The notes: generated by a model not told the origin, from the sequence alone. A stretch of 64,000 nucleotides of DNA from Burkholderia puraquae (GCF_002099195.1 NZ_NBYX01000007.1:124001-188000); one strand, 5' to 3'; counted from the stretch's first letter, positions 41,513 to 51,945 are shown. A program made the numbers and translations.

Positions 41513-43210
41513 TCAATTCACCCCGACCGCGCTCCAGGCACGTGCGACCGTGGCGCTTTCGGCCGAATTCGCGCCGTACAGGTCGTTCGCCGCCTGGATC
41601 GATGCACGTCGTGCGTTCGGGTAGCTGGAGTTGGCGTTCAGGTACACGGTCAGCGTCCGGTACCAGATCTTGCCGGCCTTCTCGCGACCGAGGCCGCTGA
41701 ATGTCGTGTCGCCGTTGCAGACCAGTTGCCCCTTCGTCAGCGAGGTATCGGTCGACGGCACCGTCGGGCCTTCGGCCAGCAGGTAGAACAGGCGGTTGCC
41801 GACGCCCGACGTGTAATGCGGATCATGGCGCGGATTCGACCACGAGAATCCACCGGACGGATAACAGCTGAACGACCGGCCGTCGAGATCCTGCTTGTAC
41901 ATCTTGCGCAGGCCGCCGCTCACCACGCGCGCACCGATCACGTAGTTGCCGGGATCGTTCGGGTTGTTGGCGTAGTACTTCACGAGCGTGCCGAATATGT
42001 CGGACGTCGATTCGTTCAGGCCACCCGCGTCGCCCGAATAGTTCAGGTTGGCCGTGGCCTCGGTCACGCCGTGGCTCATCTCGTGTCCGGCGACGTCGAC
42101 CGAAACGACCGGTTTCGGCAGACTGGTGCCGGGCTGGCCGTCACCGTACACCATCACATGCGACGAGAGCCATGCCGCATTCGCGCCGGTCGTGCCGCTG
42201 CCCGTATTGAATACGACGTGAGCGTAGCTCTTCACGCCGCGACCGTCGTTGAAAATGCCATTGCGGTTGTGCGTGGTCTTGTAGTAGTCCCAAGTTAACG
42301 CGAGACCATAATCGATGTCTGCGGCGACGGTCTGCCGGTCGGTGGTCGTATTGTTGCCCCACACGTTCGTGCTGCTCGTGAAGATCGGCAGGTCAGTCGC
42401 CTGCTCGACGTCGTCCGAGGTCAGGCCGCGGCCGTCGTAGACCGAGCCTGAGCCGCGGCCCGGATCGAGCATCCGGTACGCGTTCGTGCCGGTCTGGTCC
42501 GTGGTGAGCGTCAGGTTGCCGTAGTACAACGAGCGGCCGGTGCCGGTCGCGGCGGCGGTCTTGATCAGGTCCTGTGCGTCGAGCACGGTGCCGTTGCGCG
42601 CATCGACGTAGTACAGCACGGCATCGCCATGCGCATCGGTCGCCTTGCCGTATACGCGCACCGCGTAGGCCAGCGTCGGTGCGACGTCGCGTGCGAACAC
42701 GACGAGTTCCGCGTCGTCCACGCGGCGCACGTCCGAGTTGAAACGCGCGGCTGCGATGCGCTTGACCCGGGCGGCGCCGATGTCGGGTGCGTTGCGGACC
42801 ACGGAGCGGTCTCCGACCTTGCCGATCGTGCCGGCGAGGCTGATCGGTGCGAGCTGGGTCACGCTCGCCTGCTTCAACTGCCCCTTGCTCGAATGAACGA
42901 CAACGTCACCGCCGATCACGGGCAGCCCCGCGTAGAAGCGGTCGAAGCGCACGTGCTCGGTGCCGTCGGGATCGACGATCACGTCGCGTACCTGGAACTG
43001 ATCGCCATCCGTCGGCGCGCTCGCTTGCGGCCCCGCGAACTTCAACGTGCGTGCTGCGCCGCCGGCTGCGAGACTGAAGGCGGACGGGTTCTGCTGGATC
43101 AGTTGCAGGGCCTTGTCGACCGTGGCCGACTGGTCGGCGGCCTGGGCAAAAGCACTGAGACTCGCGACGGTAATCGCAGTGATGGACAGCAGACGAGACA
43201 GTTTCTTCAT
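41513..43210 (-). CDS. zmpA: Extracellular zinc metalloprotease ZmpA (M4, thermolysin family)
   Basis: A 565-residue preproenzyme. A signal peptide (MKKLSRLLSITAITVASLSAFAQAA) is followed by the FTP/PepSY propeptide region to about residue 210 and an M4 catalytic domain. The zinc motif HEMSH occupies residues 376-380, the third ligand is Glu400 (GGLNESTSD) and the active-site His lies in DPHYTSGVGN. Length and the positions E377 and H380 agree with B. cenocepacia ZmpA, in which these two residues were mutated to remove activity (from memory). It is a secreted virulence factor exported by type II secretion and, in that species, controlled by quorum sensing; no convincing cep box was found here. 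GGGGGA precedes the ATG. Confidence 0.9.
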   Translation of the reverse strand: MKKLSRLLSITAITVASLSAFAQAADQSATVDKALQLIQQNPSAFSLAAGGAARTLKFAGPQASAPTDGDQFQVRDVIVDPDGTEHVRFDRFYAGLPVIGGDVVVHSSKGQLKQASVTQLAPISLAGTIGKVGDRSVVRNAPDIGAARVKRIAAARFNSDVRRVDDAELVVFARDVAPTLAYAVRVYGKATDAHGDAVLYYVDARNGTVLDAQDLIKTAAATGTGRSLYYGNLTLTTDQTGTNAYRMLDPGRGSGSVYDGRGLTSDDVEQATDLPIFTSSTNVWGNNTTTDRQTVAADIDYGLALTWDYYKTTHNRNGIFNDGRGVKSYAHVVFNTGSGTTGANAAWLSSHVMVYGDGQPGTSLPKPVVSVDVAGHEMSHGVTEATANLNYSGDAGGLNESTSDIFGTLVKYYANNPNDPGNYVIGARVVSGGLRKMYKQDLDGRSFSCYPSGGFSWSNPRHDPHYTSGVGNRLFYLLAEGPTVPSTDTSLTKGQLVCNGDTTFSGLGREKAGKIWYRTLTVYLNANSSYPNARRASIQAANDLYGANSAESATVARAWSAVGVN

Positions 43211-44052
43211 GTAATCCCCCAGGTTATGTGTGGGTGACGTTAGAGGAATGCATCAAGTACAGACTTTGATGTAAGACATGTCACGAACCGCAGAGGGATG
43301 CTAGAAGGTCATTTTTATAATTACAAGATATTTTCTAACAGGTTAATTTTTTCTGTCGGCGGTGTTAATCGAGTCATGGTTTGGTGAGGAATTTGAAATG
43401 ATCTCGTCGGCCGCGATGGCGTTATCGGCAACGTTGCGTCGGCGGAATGTGCGTGGCGAGCCCGGTTTTGCTCGGCTATGCCATTGTGTGGCGTGGGTCG
43501 AGCAGGACCGGCGATGTGAAGCCGGGGGAAAGCGGCAGCTACTATTTGCTTTATTAAATATTGATTTTGATTGTTGCCTTTCCCGGCGCGTCATTGCAAT
43601 TTCCCAATGACGCTGCGATTCAGGCTTTGGATGGCGGCGCCTTTGAATTCGTAGTAAACGGCTGGCGAGCGACGCACAGGATTAATGCTTTCTACGAATC
43701 TTTCTTTCGGGCGACGCGGCGCAACTGATAGCGTGTGCGCGTCACACTTGCGCTTGCATCGGAAGATCCGCGCAAACAGGGCGTGGTTGATTTCGATGCG
43801 GTTTGCCGGAGTTGACCGATCTGGATCCGAGGGGATCCCCGCAGCGACGAACAGCGCGCTCGCTCCGCCGAAGACGTGCCCACGCCCGGTCAACGCTTGC
43901 ACGCGTTGCCGATCGCCTATCGCGCCAGCCATGCATGAAGCGGGGATGGCGCGCAACACGGCCGGCTGCCTGACACCGATCGAAGATCGCAGCATCGTTT
44001 CGGGGGCATGAGGCACAATAGGCGGCTTCAAGAATCAACCGCGGCCAAACAC
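43211..44052. other. Gene-poor region upstream of zmpA
   Basis: About 840 bases hold the zmpA promoter region and an AT-rich part (43300-43600). Open frames at 43591-44031 (minus) and 43685-44011 (plus) overlap each other and neither has a recognisable domain or ribosome binding site, so neither is called. Confidence 0.45.
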
Positions 44053-44583
44053 ATGCGCTTCGTCGTCGTTGGAACCAGCGGTGCGGGGAAATCCACCTTT
44101 TCCAGCCAGCTGGCGGCCGCGGCAGGCTGCCCGTACGTCGAGCTGGATCGACTCTACTGGGGCCCCGACTGGACAGCTGTGCCGCCGGAACAGTTCGAGC
44201 ACGCCGTGCTGGCCGCGACGGCCGGCGACCGATGGGTCGCCGACGGGAACTACAGCGCGGTGCGCGACGTGCTCTGGTCGCGCGCCACGCACGTGATCTG
44301 GCTCAACTTCGGGAGGCGGACGGTGTTCTCCCGGGTGCTCTGGCGCACGTTGAGCCGCGGGCTCATGCGCACCGAGCTTTCGCACGGCAACCGCGAGTCG
44401 CTGCGGATGGCATTCTCCCGCGAGTCGGTGCTGCTGTGGTCATACACCACGTTCGCAAAGAATCGCGTCAAGTTTGCCGCCCTGCGTGACGACCCGAAAT
44501 ACGCGCATCTGCACTGGACGGAAATCACCCGGCCTTCGCGCACCCGCGCGGTCATCGACATGCTGGCCCGTGCCAGCGGTTGA
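44053..44583 (+). CDS. Small P-loop NTPase (FlaR/topology-modulation-like)
   Basis: A 176-residue protein with a Walker A motif VVVGTSGAGKSTFSS at residue 4, a VELDRLYWGPDW block, and an IWLNF Walker B-like strand. This pattern matches adenylate-kinase-like AAA ATPases annotated as topology modulation or FlaR proteins. It probably phosphorylates or binds a nucleotide-like substrate, which is unknown. The ATG at 44053 starts directly before the P-loop; the open frame extends 15 codons upstream without a ribosome binding site. It stands alone and converges with the SDR gene. Confidence 0.82.
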   Translation: MRFVVVGTSGAGKSTFSSQLAAAAGCPYVELDRLYWGPDWTAVPPEQFEHAVLAATAGDRWVADGNYSAVRDVLWSRATHVIWLNFGRRTVFSRVLWRTLSRGLMRTELSHGNRESLRMAFSRESVLLWSYTTFAKNRVKFAALRDDPKYAHLHWTEITRPSRTRAVIDMLARASG

Positions 44584-44617
44584 GCGCAGCGCGACACGCC
44601 TTCGCGCCAACAGGAGA

Positions 44618-45367
44618 TTACTTCACGGCAGCATTGCCTCCGTCGGCGAACAGGGCCGAGCCGGTAACGAAACTGGCCATCGGGCTCGCCAGGAACAACG
44701 CTGCCGATGCGATCTCGTCGGGGCGGGCGATGCGCTTCATCGCGTGGAGCCCGGCCGCCCATTCCTTCTGCTCGCGGTCTCCACCCATCGCAGTGTCCAC
44801 ACCGCCCGGCAATAGGGCGTTTGCCCGAATCCCCCGTGCCGCATAGTCCGCAGTGATTCCCTTCACCAATCCCATCAGGCCGGCCTTGGACGCGCCATAC
44901 GCGGCCATGCCGGGAAGCCCGACGCTCGTTCCGACGAAGCTGGACGTGAAAACGATCGAACCGCCTCCGCGTTCGAGCATCACGGGAATCTGGTTGCTTG
45001 CTCCCAGGAAGGCCGCCGTCAGGTTGGTCGACAGCGTTTGCTGCCAATCGTCGAGCGAGATGTCGGCGAGTGGCTTGAGCGGCCCGACCGCCCCCGCGTT
45101 GTTGATCGCGATGTCGAGGCCGCCGAACTCGTGCAGGGCCGTCGCGACGAGCCTTCGATGCGTATCGACGTGACAGACGTCGCCGGCGCATGCACACGCC
45201 TGCCCGCCCTGACGACGAATCTCGTCGGCAACCTGATTCAGCGTGGCTTCGCTTCGCGCGCCCAGGACGATCGATGCGCCCTGCGCCGCGAACATCAATG
45301 CGATCGCCCGGCCGATTCCGGTCGAGGCGCCGGTGACGATAGCTACTTTCCCTTCGAGTACGGTCAT
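44618..45367 (-). CDS. Short-chain dehydrogenase/reductase
   Basis: A 249-residue classical SDR with TGASTGIG at residue 12, NNAG at about 88, and catalytic Tyr-x3-Lys in MAAYGASKAG, ending in a typical FVTGSALFADGG segment. It is of usual length and clearly functional, but the substrate is unknown. The ATG at 45367 is preceded by GGGATG and a run of eight A. The VOC gene lies about 150 bases upstream on the same strand. Confidence 0.9.
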   Translation of the reverse strand: MTVLEGKVAIVTGASTGIGRAIALMFAAQGASIVLGARSEATLNQVADEIRRQGGQACACAGDVCHVDTHRRLVATALHEFGGLDIAINNAGAVGPLKPLADISLDDWQQTLSTNLTAAFLGASNQIPVMLERGGGSIVFTSSFVGTSVGLPGMAAYGASKAGLMGLVKGITADYAARGIRANALLPGGVDTAMGGDREQKEWAAGLHAMKRIARPDEIASAALFLASPMASFVTGSALFADGGNAAVK

Positions 45368-45519
45368 TTTTTTTACATCCCGTGAGTTAGGTTCGTCACG
45401 GCAATGTATGTGACCGTACGCAGGCAGACACTCCGTTTCTTGCTCTTGAAGTCTTGCGCAACGGCAAACGGCGTGTAGGGTTGAGGTTGGTGCGGTTCGC
45501 CGCGCGACGCGTACCTGCG

Positions 45520-45927
45520 TCAGTCGTCGAACGTGCCGCGATATTCCGGCGCGGCATCCGCGCGCGTGTTCAGTTCGAACATCACCCCGCCCGGTGCGCG
45601 GCAGAAGAAGCGCGAACCGCGCCCGTTGTTGAAGATGTCCGTCACCATCTCGACGCCCTCTTCCCTGAAGCGCTCGAACAACGCGCGGACGGCATCGAGG
45701 CTCGGCAGTTCGAACCCGACGTGGAAACTCGTCGGCCATGCCGGCACGTCGTCGCCGACGTGATCGATCACGACGTCGAAGCCCGGGCGCTTGAGGATCC
45801 AGGATTTGTCCCAGCTGCCGGCGATCGTGAAGCCGAGGTATCGCTCGAAGAATCGGGCCGTCGCCAGTGTGTCGGCCGAGGGGAAGCTCAGGTGGTTGAG
45901 CTTCATGGTTTGCGTAATGGCAGTCAT
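45520..45927 (-). CDS. VOC-family (glyoxalase/dioxygenase fold) protein
   Basis: A 135-residue protein with the two beta-alpha-beta-beta-beta modules of the VOC fold: KLNHLSFPSADTLATARFFERYLGF near the start, FHVGFELPSLDAV in the middle and FFCRAPGGVMFELNT at the end. Possible metal ligands are His12 or 13 of the NHLSF block, His69 of FHVGF and Glu of FELNT, so it may be an active glyoxalase-like metalloenzyme. An alternative start at 45906 (MKLNHL) is equally plausible. Confidence 0.87.
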   Translation of the reverse strand: MTAITQTMKLNHLSFPSADTLATARFFERYLGFTIAGSWDKSWILKRPGFDVVIDHVGDDVPAWPTSFHVGFELPSLDAVRALFERFREEGVEMVTDIFNNGRGSRFFCRAPGGVMFELNTRADAAPEYRGTFDD

Positions 45928-46360
45928 TGCGAGTCTCTGTCATGCGTGGATCGGCGGAGGCCCCATGCCGTTCCGCCCGACGAATTCAGAATACGAGCCG
46001 AGGCTCACATTCGACAACTCGCATTGGACGCACGTTTCGGAAACGCGCGAATCCGCATGAAACCGTCGGCCAACGCGCGGGTGCCGAGCGCCGCGGATCG
46101 CGCTACTCGCATTCGGGCCGCGCGCCGCCGACGTCAGTCGTCCGCCCGATGCATGCGCAAACGAGCCGGTGCCCCGAAGCGCCCGGGACGCGACGCGCCG
46201 GCTACGCCCGGCGCAACCCCGTCGATCTTCATAACGCAACGCATCAAGCGTCGATGGCCCGGGGGCGACAGGCGCACCCCGGGCCGCGGAAGTCCCGCCG
46301 GTGCCGGGCATCACAACCGCTGCCCGGCACGACCGGTCCATCGATGCTGCGCGAACGACG
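45928..46360. other. Intergenic region without a supported gene
   Basis: The interval follows the adhesin stop on the minus strand and precedes the VOC gene. It contains no gene with a ribosome binding site and no clear terminator for the adhesin. Confidence 0.5.
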
Positions 46361-49300
46361 TCAGAACTGGTAACCCGCGCCCACCACCGCGCCGAAGTCC
46401 GAACGCGTGTTGCCCGTCACCGACGCCTTGACGACCCAGCGGTTGCTTTCCGTCACGTACGAGTAGCCGGCGGCGAAGCCCTGCTGGCCGTGATAGTTCG
46501 ACGTGGCTGCCGAGACCATCGAGCGGCCCGCGCCCGTCGGTTGCGGCAGGCCGGCCACCGCCATTGCCGATGCCACGCCGCCGTACATGTCCTTCTTCAG
46601 GTCGTTGAACGAGTTGTACACCTGGCCGATGCGCTGGTCGGTATAGCCCTTCGCCTGATTCGACGCGGCCGACAGGTTGTCGTTCAGCTGCTGCACGTTC
46701 ACCGCGTCGGTCGGCGCCGTGCCGGCCGCGACGTTCGTGACCTGGCGCTCGCTGCCCTTCGCGCCGACCGAGAACGAATTGTCGCGATCGGCGACGGAGC
46801 CCTGGCCGACCGCCACCGCGTTCTTGCCGGTTGCGGTTGCCGTCGCCCCGATCGAACCCGCATCGGCCCGCGCGATCCACGTGGTGTTCGCATCGGTCGC
46901 CGCCGCGCGGATCTGGTCGTTGGCCGCCGCGTTCTTCAGCGCCGTGTTGAACTGCCCCATGTTGACCGCGTCGTTGTCCTTCACGCCCGCCGCGACGCCG
47001 GTCAGCACGCGGTCGCCCGCCGTGCCGGAGAAGTTCACGCTGGTGCCGCCGCTGTCCTTCCCGACCGTGATCGCGCCGTTCGGATCCTGCTGCTGCACGA
47101 GGCCGGCCTTGCCGTTCGCGATGTTGGTCACGTTCCCCTGCAGGTTCGTGATATCGGTCGTGTTCTTCGCGACCTGCTGGTTGGTCGCGTAGAGCTGCGA
47201 GCCGTTCACCGCATCCGTGCTGGTTGCGCCGAGCGTGCCGGCCTGCACGTTGGTGATGCGCGTGCCACCGGCGCCGCCGAGCGTGATCGAGCTCTTCGAG
47301 CTGTCGTCGTACTGCACCGCGAGCGCGCCGAGCTGGTTGAGACTCGACTGCACGCCCTTCAGCTGCTTCACGTTCACCGCGTCCGTGTCGGCGGTGCCCG
47401 CCGCGACGTTCTTCAGCACGACGGCCGCATTCGTGTCGCCGCCGACGAGCGAGACCGAATTCATCCGGTTGCCGTTTGCGTCGACGTCATACTTGACGAC
47501 GTTCTTCACCGCCTCGCCCGCCTGACTGGACACCTGCGTGATCTGCTGTTCGAGCGACGATTTCACGCCCGACAACTGGCCGCCATTCACCGCGTCCGTG
47601 CTGCCTGCGGCGACGTTGCCGTCGGCCACGTTCGTCAGCTTCGTCGGTGCACCGCCGCGCGCCGCGTTGTATGCGCCGAGCTTCGGGTCGAACTGCAGCG
47701 CGTCCTGCTGCAGCCCGGCGATCGCGGCCGTGTTGCCGGCGATGTTCGTTTCGGCATTGCCGATGCGCGTTTCGTGATTCTCGAGCGTCGTCGTGTTGCT
47801 GCCGACGCGGCCGTCGAGGTTCGTGAGCGCGTCGCCGACATTGTTGAACGAACCGCCGCCGACTTTATAGGCCGGCGAGCTGATCGAGCCGTCCGGATTC
47901 GCCGTCGCACCGCCGCCCAGCGCGGCCGCCGTGCCGTCGGTCGCGCGGCGCAGTTGCGCGCCGTTCACCGCGTCCGTGCTGCCCGCCGCGACATTGCCTT
48001 CCGCGACGTTGGTCAGGCGCACCGGGCTACCGCCGTTGCCGGCGCCGAGCGAAACCTGCGTCTTGCTCGCATCGTCGTACTTCACGGCGAGCGCATCGAG
48101 CTGGCTCGTGCCGTTCTGAATCGCCGAGTTCAGCTGGTCGACGTTGACCGCGTCCGTTCCGTTCTTGCCGGCCGCGACATTGCCGATGCGTTGCGCACCG
48201 TTGCCGCCATGGCTCGCGTCGTAGGTGCCGAGGCTTGCGTTCCACTGGAGCGCGTCCTGCTGGAGCGCCGCGATGTTGCCCGTGTTCGTCGTCACCTGGT
48301 TGCCGAGCGTCGTCACGTTGTTGCTGACGGTCGTGATCGACTGATTCAGCGAGTCGGTTGCCTTGCCGAGCTGGCCGACGTTCACGGCGTCGCTCGCGGC
48401 CATGCCGTCCGCCACGTTGTGCAGGCCGACCGGCGACTGCGCACCCTTGCCGCCGAGCGTCACGCCGCCGTGTGCGTCATCGTCGTACTGCACGGCGTTC
48501 TTCGTCGCGTTGCCGATCTGGCTGTTGATCGACGTGCTCAGGTTGCCGAGCGTCGTGCTGAGGTTGTTCGTCACGCTCGTGCTGAGCGACGACAGCCCGC
48601 CGTTCAGTTGCCCGACGTTCACCGCATCGGTGTTCGCGACACCGGCTGCGACGTTGTGCAGCGTCGTGCCGTTCGTACCGACGAACGTCACCGAGTCGAA
48701 CCCGCTCTGGCCGTCGTACTTCACGTTGCGTGCGTCGGCCGCCTGCAGGTTGCTGATGTTGGTGGCCGCCGTGCTCAGCGACGTGTTGATGCCGGTGACG
48801 CTGGCCTGCAGGTTCGTGATGTTCGATGCCGCCGTCGAAATGGACGTCTGCAGCGGTGCGACGCTGCCCTTCAGCTGGCCGACGTTCACCGCGTCGGTGT
48901 CGGCGACACCCGCCGCGACGCCGCCGATCGTGGTGCCGTTGCTGCCGTCGAGCGCGATCGCCGCATGCGAATCGTCGGTGTATTTCACGACGTTCTTCGT
49001 CGCCGTCACGATGCTGGTGCTGAGGCTGTTGCCCACGCTGGTCACGCGCTGGTCGACGTTCGAGATCGTGGTCGACAGCGAATTGCCGACCGACGTCACG
49101 CGCGCGTCGACGTTGGCGATGCTCGTGCTGAGCGTGCCGTTCACGTTCTTCAGCTGCTGGACGTTGACGGCATCCGTATCGGCCGCGCCTGCCGCGACGT
49201 TCTTGAGCTGGCGTTCGTTGCCGGGTGCGCCGAACGACACCGCGCCGCCGACCGGCGCGGCCGTGCCGCCGAACACCGGCGTGCCGCCGTTGTTCGCGCC

Positions 49301-49975
49301 AACGCTGCCCGAGCCGATTGCCACCTGGTTGTTGTCGTTCGTCTGCGCGCCCGCGCCGATGGCCACGGATTGCGTGCCGCCTGCGCGCGTCTGCGTCGCC
49401 GCGTCGTACGCCGCGCCGTTCGATACGCCATCGCTCGACGTCGGGTTGGCGCCGCCGATCGCCACCGAGCGATCGCCGCTTGCCAGCGCCGAGTGGCCGA
49501 GTGCGATCGAGCTCGTGCCGCGCGCGTCCGCAACGTTGCCGACGGCCATCGAGAAGTCGCCGATCGCGGCCGACTGGCGACCGACGGCAAGCGACGTATT
49601 GCCTTGCGCGACGGCTACCGTGCCGATTGCCGTGGCGGAGTTCGCCAGCGCCTGCGCGCCGACGCCGACGGCAATCGAGCCACCGCTGCCGCTGCCGCCC
49701 TTGCTGCTTGCATTCGACTGGTCGCCGATCGCGATACCGCTGGTGCCGGCCTTGGCATTCGTGCCCATCGTCACGTTTGCCGTGCTCACCGCCACGTAGC
49801 TCCCGCTCTTGGTCGAGACGCACAGCGGATTCGTCCCGTCGATGCACTGACCGCTCAGCGCATTGTCAGGGTTGCCGCGGTCGACGAAGTTGTCCGCATG
49901 CGCGGCACCCGCGATCAGGACACCTGCACCCGTGAACATGGCGGCGGCCAACGCCGAAATCTGCTTCCTCTTCAT
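46361..49975 (-). CDS. Trimeric autotransporter adhesin (YadA-like)
   Basis: A 1204-residue surface adhesin. A signal peptide (MKRKQISALAAAMF... to AAHA) is followed by a head of left-handed parallel beta-roll repeats (SxAxGxxAxA pattern, about 50-240). The long stalk carries about eleven copies of the neck/connector motif AAGxxxTDAVNVxQL separated by coiled-coil segments. The C-terminal 70 residues form the YadA anchor (SNYHGQQGFAAGYSYV to VVGAGYQF), four strands per subunit that assemble a 12-strand barrel with outward passage of the stalk. Such adhesins mediate host-cell and biofilm attachment in Burkholderia. GGAGCAGAAG precedes the ATG. Confidence 0.95.
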   Translation of the reverse strand: MKRKQISALAAAMFTGAGVLIAGAAHADNFVDRGNPDNALSGQCIDGTNPLCVSTKSGSYVAVSTANVTMGTNAKAGTSGIAIGDQSNASSKGGSGSGGSIAVGVGAQALANSATAIGTVAVAQGNTSLAVGRQSAAIGDFSMAVGNVADARGTSSIALGHSALASGDRSVAIGGANPTSSDGVSNGAAYDAATQTRAGGTQSVAIGAGAQTNDNNQVAIGSGSVGANNGGTPVFGGTAAPVGGAVSFGAPGNERQLKNVAAGAADTDAVNVQQLKNVNGTLSTSIANVDARVTSVGNSLSTTISNVDQRVTSVGNSLSTSIVTATKNVVKYTDDSHAAIALDGSNGTTIGGVAAGVADTDAVNVGQLKGSVAPLQTSISTAASNITNLQASVTGINTSLSTAATNISNLQAADARNVKYDGQSGFDSVTFVGTNGTTLHNVAAGVANTDAVNVGQLNGGLSSLSTSVTNNLSTTLGNLSTSINSQIGNATKNAVQYDDDAHGGVTLGGKGAQSPVGLHNVADGMAASDAVNVGQLGKATDSLNQSITTVSNNVTTLGNQVTTNTGNIAALQQDALQWNASLGTYDASHGGNGAQRIGNVAAGKNGTDAVNVDQLNSAIQNGTSQLDALAVKYDDASKTQVSLGAGNGGSPVRLTNVAEGNVAAGSTDAVNGAQLRRATDGTAAALGGGATANPDGSISSPAYKVGGGSFNNVGDALTNLDGRVGSNTTTLENHETRIGNAETNIAGNTAAIAGLQQDALQFDPKLGAYNAARGGAPTKLTNVADGNVAAGSTDAVNGGQLSGVKSSLEQQITQVSSQAGEAVKNVVKYDVDANGNRMNSVSLVGGDTNAAVVLKNVAAGTADTDAVNVKQLKGVQSSLNQLGALAVQYDDSSKSSITLGGAGGTRITNVQAGTLGATSTDAVNGSQLYATNQQVAKNTTDITNLQGNVTNIANGKAGLVQQQDPNGAITVGKDSGGTSVNFSGTAGDRVLTGVAAGVKDNDAVNMGQFNTALKNAAANDQIRAAATDANTTWIARADAGSIGATATATGKNAVAVGQGSVADRDNSFSVGAKGSERQVTNVAAGTAPTDAVNVQQLNDNLSAASNQAKGYTDQRIGQVYNSFNDLKKDMYGGVASAMAVAGLPQPTGAGRSMVSAATSNYHGQQGFAAGYSYVTESNRWVVKASVTGNTRSDFGAVVGAGYQF

Positions 49976-51116
49976 GGTCTTCTGCTCCGTTTTGTATCGT
50001 TTGGTTTGAATACGGACTACTTACTTTTATTGAAGGCTTCAGCTGCGATTACGATTGCGATTACGACTTCAGTGCGGAACCCGATTCCAATGCCCGGCCC
50101 GAGCGTGCCGAAGGCGACACGCATCGTCCGCCCCGTAGCGACGGGGGCGTTCGAAAGCCCGGGCATGCCGTTCGTGTTACGGCCCGTTCCGTTAATCCAT
50201 AAAATGCATTAGGAATGCATATTGTTTTGCATGGGCGAATTCGCCCATCGGATGAATCCGGAGACTCAACCCGCCGTTATGAACACCCCTGATTTGATGT
50301 CGCGCCGACCGCGACCAACCCCGTTTCTTTTATTTCATCCACGGCAACCGGATTTCCGCTTGCGCGCAACGGACATGCGATCGGATAGGCATCAATTGAT
50401 GCCCTGCCCCCGAATCACACAACGTTCGTCACAATCCGCCGTGCCTTGTGTTGCTCTGTGCAACCCTGCATTCAAAGTTCGGACGAATTATGGGACACGA
50501 TCTAAAATTATTGAAGGCAACATTCTTTATAGATTGTAAAATTCAATATATTCAATGGGTTAAGTTAAAAATACACATCTCGCAAACGATTTCGCGCCAT
50601 CCAAATTAATTGAAGTGTTTTATTGGGCTGACAAATACTTTGCCGAGGCGGATTGAATGCAAATTCCGGAGAAGTTTTTTTCAAATAAAACCGCCGGACT
50701 GCGGAACTGCACTTGGGTTACGAACGAAAATGGCGGAAATTGACAGGCACCGGCGTGCCATACTGCAAACACAAGCCACGATACACGATGAAGCATCCGG
50801 AATTCGGAATGCGGCGAATAGTGTCAATGCGTCTGGCAGGAATCGAAATATGCCCCTACAATTCGGCTCGCATCGATACCGGCAGCAGTGCCCTTTTCAA
50901 TGCGCGACGACGGCAGCCCTCCGCGTCTTTACCGGATCAGTGACCAAAACAAGCAATACCGGGTACGACACCGAACGGTTGCCGGTCGCGTAGTGTGGCG
51001 AAATCCGAATGCCGATGCACGTGTGCGTCGCCATCGAGCGGCTTCCGACGATGATTCGGAACCGGGGCGGCCACCCGCAGGAACGCAGCCAGCAGCCATT
51101 CCAGAACAGGTGCACG
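49976..51116. other. Long AT-rich intergenic spacer upstream of the adhesin
   Basis: More than 1.1 kb lies between the divergent adhesin and response-regulator genes. The part from about 50470 to 50720 is strikingly AT-rich compared with the rest of the window. No supported gene is seen. It is likely to contain both promoters and may be a site bound by H-NS-type silencers. Confidence 0.5.
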
Positions 51117-51923
51117 ATGCATCCATCGATCTCCGCATTGGGCGACGCCCATATCCTGATCGTCGACGATCAGCCCGACCAGCTTCGCTTGCTGATCGAC
51201 ATCCTGCGCGGCACGGGGTGCCGGATCAGCATTGCATCCAACGGGCTGCAAGCGTGCCAGCGCGCGCAGGCGCTCGTGCCCGACCTGATCCTGATGGATG
51301 TCCGCATGCCGCGGATGGACGGTTTCACCGCGTGCCGGCTGCTTGCCGCCGATCCGCTGACATGCGCGATTCCGGTCATCTTCCTGACCGTGGCCGACGC
51401 CTTGCACGAACGCCTCGAGGGGTTCGAAATCGGCTGCGTGGACTATGTGGTGAAGCCGTTCGAGCCCGCCGAAGTGCTCGCGCGGATTCGCGTGCAGCTC
51501 GCGCGGGAGAAACGCGATCGGCCCGTCGACACGGAAAGCCCGTTCGCGGCCGGCAAGGACGACGACATCATCGTGCGCGCGGCCATCCGCCACCTGGCGC
51601 GCACGCTGAACGATCCGCCGACGGTCGAGCAACTGGCACGCGCGGTCGGCACGCATGAGAAGCGGCTGTCACGTGCGTTTCGCGACAATCTCGGCCAGAC
51701 GGTGTTCGAGTATCTGCGGCACGAGCGACTGCGGATCGCGCAGGATCTGCTGGATTCGACGTCGCTCAGCATTGCCAGCATCGCGAAGGAGATCGGTTTT
51801 TCCACACCGGCGAATTTCGCGACCGCCTTCCGCGAACGTTTCGGCCTGACGCCGACCGAATGGCGGCGCCAGCGCCACGCCGGCGAACGTGCCGCGCGCC
51901 GGGAGCCGCAGCGCGACGCGTAG
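51117..51923 (+). CDS. Response regulator with AraC-type DNA-binding domain
   Basis: A 268-residue regulator. The receiver domain (about 10-130) has VDDQPDQ, phospho-acceptor Asp61 (LMDVRMP) and the Lys in YVVKPFEP. The C-terminal part (about 165-255) is an AraC/XylS double helix-turn-helix (TVEQLARAVGTHEKRLSRAF, then IASIAKEIGFSTPANFATAFRERFG). Receiver-AraC fusions of this type act on a few target promoters after phosphorylation by a kinase; none is adjacent. It is divergent from the adhesin gene across the AT-rich spacer, so it may control it. The ATG at 51117 follows AGGTG. Confidence 0.88.
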   Translation: MHPSISALGDAHILIVDDQPDQLRLLIDILRGTGCRISIASNGLQACQRAQALVPDLILMDVRMPRMDGFTACRLLAADPLTCAIPVIFLTVADALHERLEGFEIGCVDYVVKPFEPAEVLARIRVQLAREKRDRPVDTESPFAAGKDDDIIVRAAIRHLARTLNDPPTVEQLARAVGTHEKRLSRAFRDNLGQTVFEYLRHERLRIAQDLLDSTSLSIASIAKEIGFSTPANFATAFRERFGLTPTEWRRQRHAGERAARREPQRDA

Positions 51924-51945
51924 GACGGGTTCCGCGCGTTCGCGA

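Noticed and set aside
43210-43330. Quorum-sensing (cep) box upstream of zmpA
   Set aside because: zmpA is quorum-regulated in B. cenocepacia, but I could not find a dyad matching the cep box closely enough to claim it.
43591-44031. Possible 146-codon minus-strand gene between zmpA and the P-loop gene
   Set aside because: No ribosome binding site, no domain, and an overlapping plus-strand frame is equally open. Composition gives no support.
46301-50212. 1303-codon plus-strand open frame opposite the adhesin
   Set aside because: It is an antisense shadow of the repeat-rich trimeric autotransporter, with low-complexity Arg/Ala/Val composition and no domain.
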